Below, one piece after another: positions 4,733 through 6,922 of a stretch of 6,922 bases of DNA. A program made the position numbers and the translations under genes. The stretch is from Fidelibacterota bacterium. GTDB taxonomy: Bacteria; Pseudomonadota; Alphaproteobacteria; Rhodospirillales; Rhodospirillaceae. How positions within the stretch are numbered: the first letter of the stretch is position 1; each line of letters begins with the position of its first letter. The notes beneath the pieces are model-generated. The model had not been told where the DNA came from, searched no databases, and worked only from the letters and a program-made list of their open reading frames with translations. Where the stretch lies: positions 1 to 6,922 of the forward strand of contig CANJEU010000111.1 of the NCBI GenBank assembly GCA_947473445.1, in the 5' to 3' direction.

Positions 4733-6922
4733 ATGGGCAGGTTTGGCGTCGGCCAGGCCATTCGGCGCGTCGAGGACGAGCGGTTCCTGACCGGAACGGG
4801 CCGTTATACCGATGACATCGCCGTCGCCGGCGAGGCGTATCTTTTCGTTCTGCGCTCGCCCCACGCGCATGCGCGCATCATTTCCATCGACGCGGCGGAC
4901 GCGCGCGAGGCCCCAGGCGTCATCGGGGTGCTGACCGCGGTTGAACTCGACGCCATGAAGGTCGGTCCAATTCCCGTCGGCGCCGTCCCGCGCGCGACGG
5001 ACGGCAAACCGCCCATCCCGCCGGCGCGGCCGGTGCTCGCAAAGGGCCGCGCGCTTTACGTCGGCGAGCCGGTTGCCGCTGTCATCGCACACTCGCTGAT
5101 GCAGGCGCGCGATGCGGCCGAACTCATTCAAGTCGACTACGAGGACCTCGCCGCGGTCATCTCGCTCGCCGATGCGCCGCAGGCCGAAACGATCCATCCC
5201 GAAGCGCCAAACAACGTGCTGATGACCTGGGCCGCGGGCGATGCGGCCAAGACCGAAGAAGCTTTCGCAAAAGCCGATCGCATCGTGTCGATTGATCTGC
5301 GCAACAGCCGCCTCCTGCCGACGGCCCTCGAGCCGCGCAGCGCCATTGCCGAATACGATGAAAAGACCCAGCGTTTTACGCTGACCCACGGAACCCAGGG
5401 CGTGCACACGCATAAAAATTGGTGCGCGGCCGTGCTGGGCGTGCCGCCGGAGAACATGCGCATTGTCACGCCCGACGTGGGCGGCGGTTTTGGCATGAAG
5501 AACTTCCTGTTCCACGAACCGCTGCTGTGCCTCGTCGCCGCGCGCGCCTTCGGATGTCCGGTGAAGTGGACCGGCGATCGCGCCGAGAGTTGCATGAATG
5601 ACACCCACGGCCGCGATCAGGTGACCCACGGCGAACTCGCGCTTGCCGCCGACGGCACGTTCCTCGGGCTTCGCGTTTCCTATCTCGGCAACGTCGGCGC
5701 TTATGTGTCGCAGTACGGCGCTTTCGTGCAAACCGCCGCGGGGGGCGGCATGTATTGCGGCGCCTATTATATTCCGGCGGCGCATCTTTCCGTCAAAGTC
5801 GTGATGACCAATACCGCCCCGCTCGATGCTTATCGCGGCGCCGGGCGGCCCGAAGCTTCGTATCTGATCGAGCGGCTGGTCGAGAAAGCCGCGCGCGAAC
5901 TGGGCGTCTCGTCGGTGCAACTGCGCCGGCGCAACTTCATCAAGCCCGAGCAATTCCCTTACGCAACCCCGCTCGGGCCTAAATACGATTCCGGACGCTA
6001 CGGCGAATTGATGGATGCGGCCTTGCTGCGCGCGCAGGCGAGCAGCATCGGCGCACGCAAAGCCGAGGCTTTAAAAGCGGGCAAGCGGCGCGGCCTTGGC
6101 CTGAGCTACTACGTCGAGGCCTGCGCGGGCGGCAACGGCGAAACACCGCAGCTTTTCTTCGGCGAGGACGGGCGCTTGTCGATCCTCATCGGCACGCAAT
6201 CCAACGGCCAGGGTCATGAAACGGTCTACGCCCAGATCGCCGCGGACGCCTTCTCGATCCCCATCGCCGACATCACCGTTAAACAAGGCGACAGCGATCT
6301 CATCCCCACCGGCTTTGGCACCGGCGGTTCGCGCTCGGTGCCCGTGGGCGGCAGTGCCGTCATGGTGAACTGCGTGAAGATGATCGCGCACGGCAAGGAG
6401 ATGACGGCCGCGCTGCTGGACGCTCGCGCGGACGATGTCACCTTCGAGGACGGCATGTTCCGCATCGCCGGCACCAATCATGCGATGAGCCTGAAAGACG
6501 TCATCGCCGCCTCGTTCGACGAGAGGCGCCGGCCGCCGCACGTCCCGGCGGGCTTGCGGGCCAGCGAAAACTTCTCGCCGTCGGGCGCAACCTTCCCCAA
6601 CGGCTGTCACGTCTGCGAACTGGACGTCGACGAAGACACGGGGATGATTTCCTTCGTGAGCTATACGATCCAGGATGATCTGGGCCGCGCGCTCAATCCG
6701 CTGTTGATGGAAGGCCAGATCGTCGGCGGCGCTGTGCAGGGCTTGGGCCAAGCCCTACACGAAGAAGCGATCTACGATGAAACCGGACAGCTTCTGACCG
6801 GGTCCTTCATGGATTACTGCATGCCGCGCGCCGATAACACGCCCACATTCAATTTTGCCTATACGGAAGTGCCGACCGATCGCAACGCGCTGGGCTTGAA
6901 AGGCGCGGGCGAAGCCGGAACC
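4733..6922 (+). CDS. Form II CoxL-like molybdopterin-binding hydroxylase large subunit, partial (C-terminus beyond right edge)
   Basis: This is the large subunit of a xanthine dehydrogenase / CO dehydrogenase family enzyme, which hydroxylates a substrate at a Mo-MCD centre and passes electrons to [2Fe-2S] and FAD subunits. The frame is open for 730 codons to the right edge; family members run about 770-800. The hammerhead domain spans roughly 18-130 (RSPHAHARI 41-49, VGEPVAAVIA 110-119). Cofactor-domain motifs are EPR (200-202), Q222 in THGTQG, GGGFGMK (250-256), AYRGAGR (366-372), GTQSNGQGHET (487-497) and GTGGSRS (529-535). KGAGEAGT closes the visible part, with the likely catalytic glutamate at E727. 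AYRGAGR instead of AYxCSFR marks form II, so CO is unlikely to be the main substrate; the true substrate is unknown. The ATG at 4733 has AAAGGAAGAG just upstream and gives the usual family N-terminus. An in-frame ATG at 4649 lacks a ribosome site and overlaps the predicted -35. No small or medium subunit precedes it. Confidence 0.95.
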   Translation, partial: MGRFGVGQAIRRVEDERFLTGTGRYTDDIAVAGEAYLFVLRSPHAHARIISIDAADAREAPGVIGVLTAVELDAMKVGPIPVGAVPRATDGKPPIPPARPVLAKGRALYVGEPVAAVIAHSLMQARDAAELIQVDYEDLAAVISLADAPQAETIHPEAPNNVLMTWAAGDAAKTEEAFAKADRIVSIDLRNSRLLPTALEPRSAIAEYDEKTQRFTLTHGTQGVHTHKNWCAAVLGVPPENMRIVTPDVGGGFGMKNFLFHEPLLCLVAARAFGCPVKWTGDRAESCMNDTHGRDQVTHGELALAADGTFLGLRVSYLGNVGAYVSQYGAFVQTAAGGGMYCGAYYIPAAHLSVKVVMTNTAPLDAYRGAGRPEASYLIERLVEKAARELGVSSVQLRRRNFIKPEQFPYATPLGPKYDSGRYGELMDAALLRAQASSIGARKAEALKAGKRRGLGLSYYVEACAGGNGETPQLFFGEDGRLSILIGTQSNGQGHETVYAQIAADAFSIPIADITVKQGDSDLIPTGFGTGGSRSVPVGGSAVMVNCVKMIAHGKEMTAALLDARADDVTFEDGMFRIAGTNHAMSLKDVIAASFDERRRPPHVPAGLRASENFSPSGATFPNGCHVCELDVDEDTGMISFVSYTIQDDLGRALNPLLMEGQIVGGAVQGLGQALHEEAIYDETGQLLTGSFMDYCMPRADNTPTFNFAYTEVPTDRNALGLKGAGEAGT

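Noticed and set aside
4616..5953. A 445-codon open frame on the minus strand, antisense to the CoxL-like gene
   Set aside because: It lies opposite a gene with unmistakable family motifs, and its composition (rich in R, H, G, A) is typical of the antisense frame of a GC-rich gene. No domain is recognisable.
6071..6751. A 226-codon open frame on the minus strand near the right edge
   Set aside because: It is antisense to the GQGHET and GTGGSRS motif region of the CoxL-like gene, so it is a compositional shadow.

Overview
The window is GC-rich, with strongly G/C-biased third codon positions, and its proteins have alphaproteobacterial character: MiaA with the TRQYAKRQ.TWFRHQ C-terminal signature, a DUF1015 protein, an M17 PepA and a form II CoxL-like molybdenum hydroxylase. 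I infer a chromosomal segment of an alphaproteobacterium and cannot name a genus. There are no tRNA or rRNA genes, insertion sequences, CRISPR arrays or phage genes.

Layout. (1) Positions 2567 down to 1, minus strand, look like one operon: a DUF1015-family protein (2567-1338), tRNA dimethylallyltransferase miaA (1337-390) and an unrecognised exported protein (from 393, running off the left edge). The genes are packed without gaps. The DUF1015 stop TGA directly abuts the miaA GTG start in the same frame, and the miaA stop overlaps the next GTG start as GTGA, so translation is probably coupled. (2) Positions 2568-2763 are a divergent intergenic region with a candidate promoter and inverted repeat for the operon and one perfect DnaA-box 9-mer. 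(3) Positions 2764-3057, plus strand, encode a small unrecognised 97-residue protein with a WYVGTS.DPK motif. (4) It converges, with a 9-bp gap, on pepA (4548-3067, minus), a complete leucyl aminopeptidase with all metal ligands and catalytic residues visible. (5) Positions 4549-4732 are a second divergent intergenic region with back-to-back candidate promoters. (6) From 4733 to the right edge, plus strand, runs a large molybdopterin-binding hydroxylase subunit (form II CoxL / xanthine dehydrogenase family). It is open for 730 codons and leaves the window just after its predicted catalytic glutamate.

How the genes work together. MiaA performs a tRNA modification step and PepA is a cytosolic peptidase; both are housekeeping. 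The DUF1015 protein has no firmly established role. The CoxL-like subunit needs a FAD subunit and a [2Fe-2S] subunit, and neither is in the window. Since its upstream neighbour is divergent, they would have to lie downstream or elsewhere. I do not see a clear novel multi-gene system. The points most worth a second look are the same-frame DUF1015-MiaA junction, the translationally coupled unknown exported protein, the small WYVGTS protein and the form II molybdoenzyme of unknown substrate.
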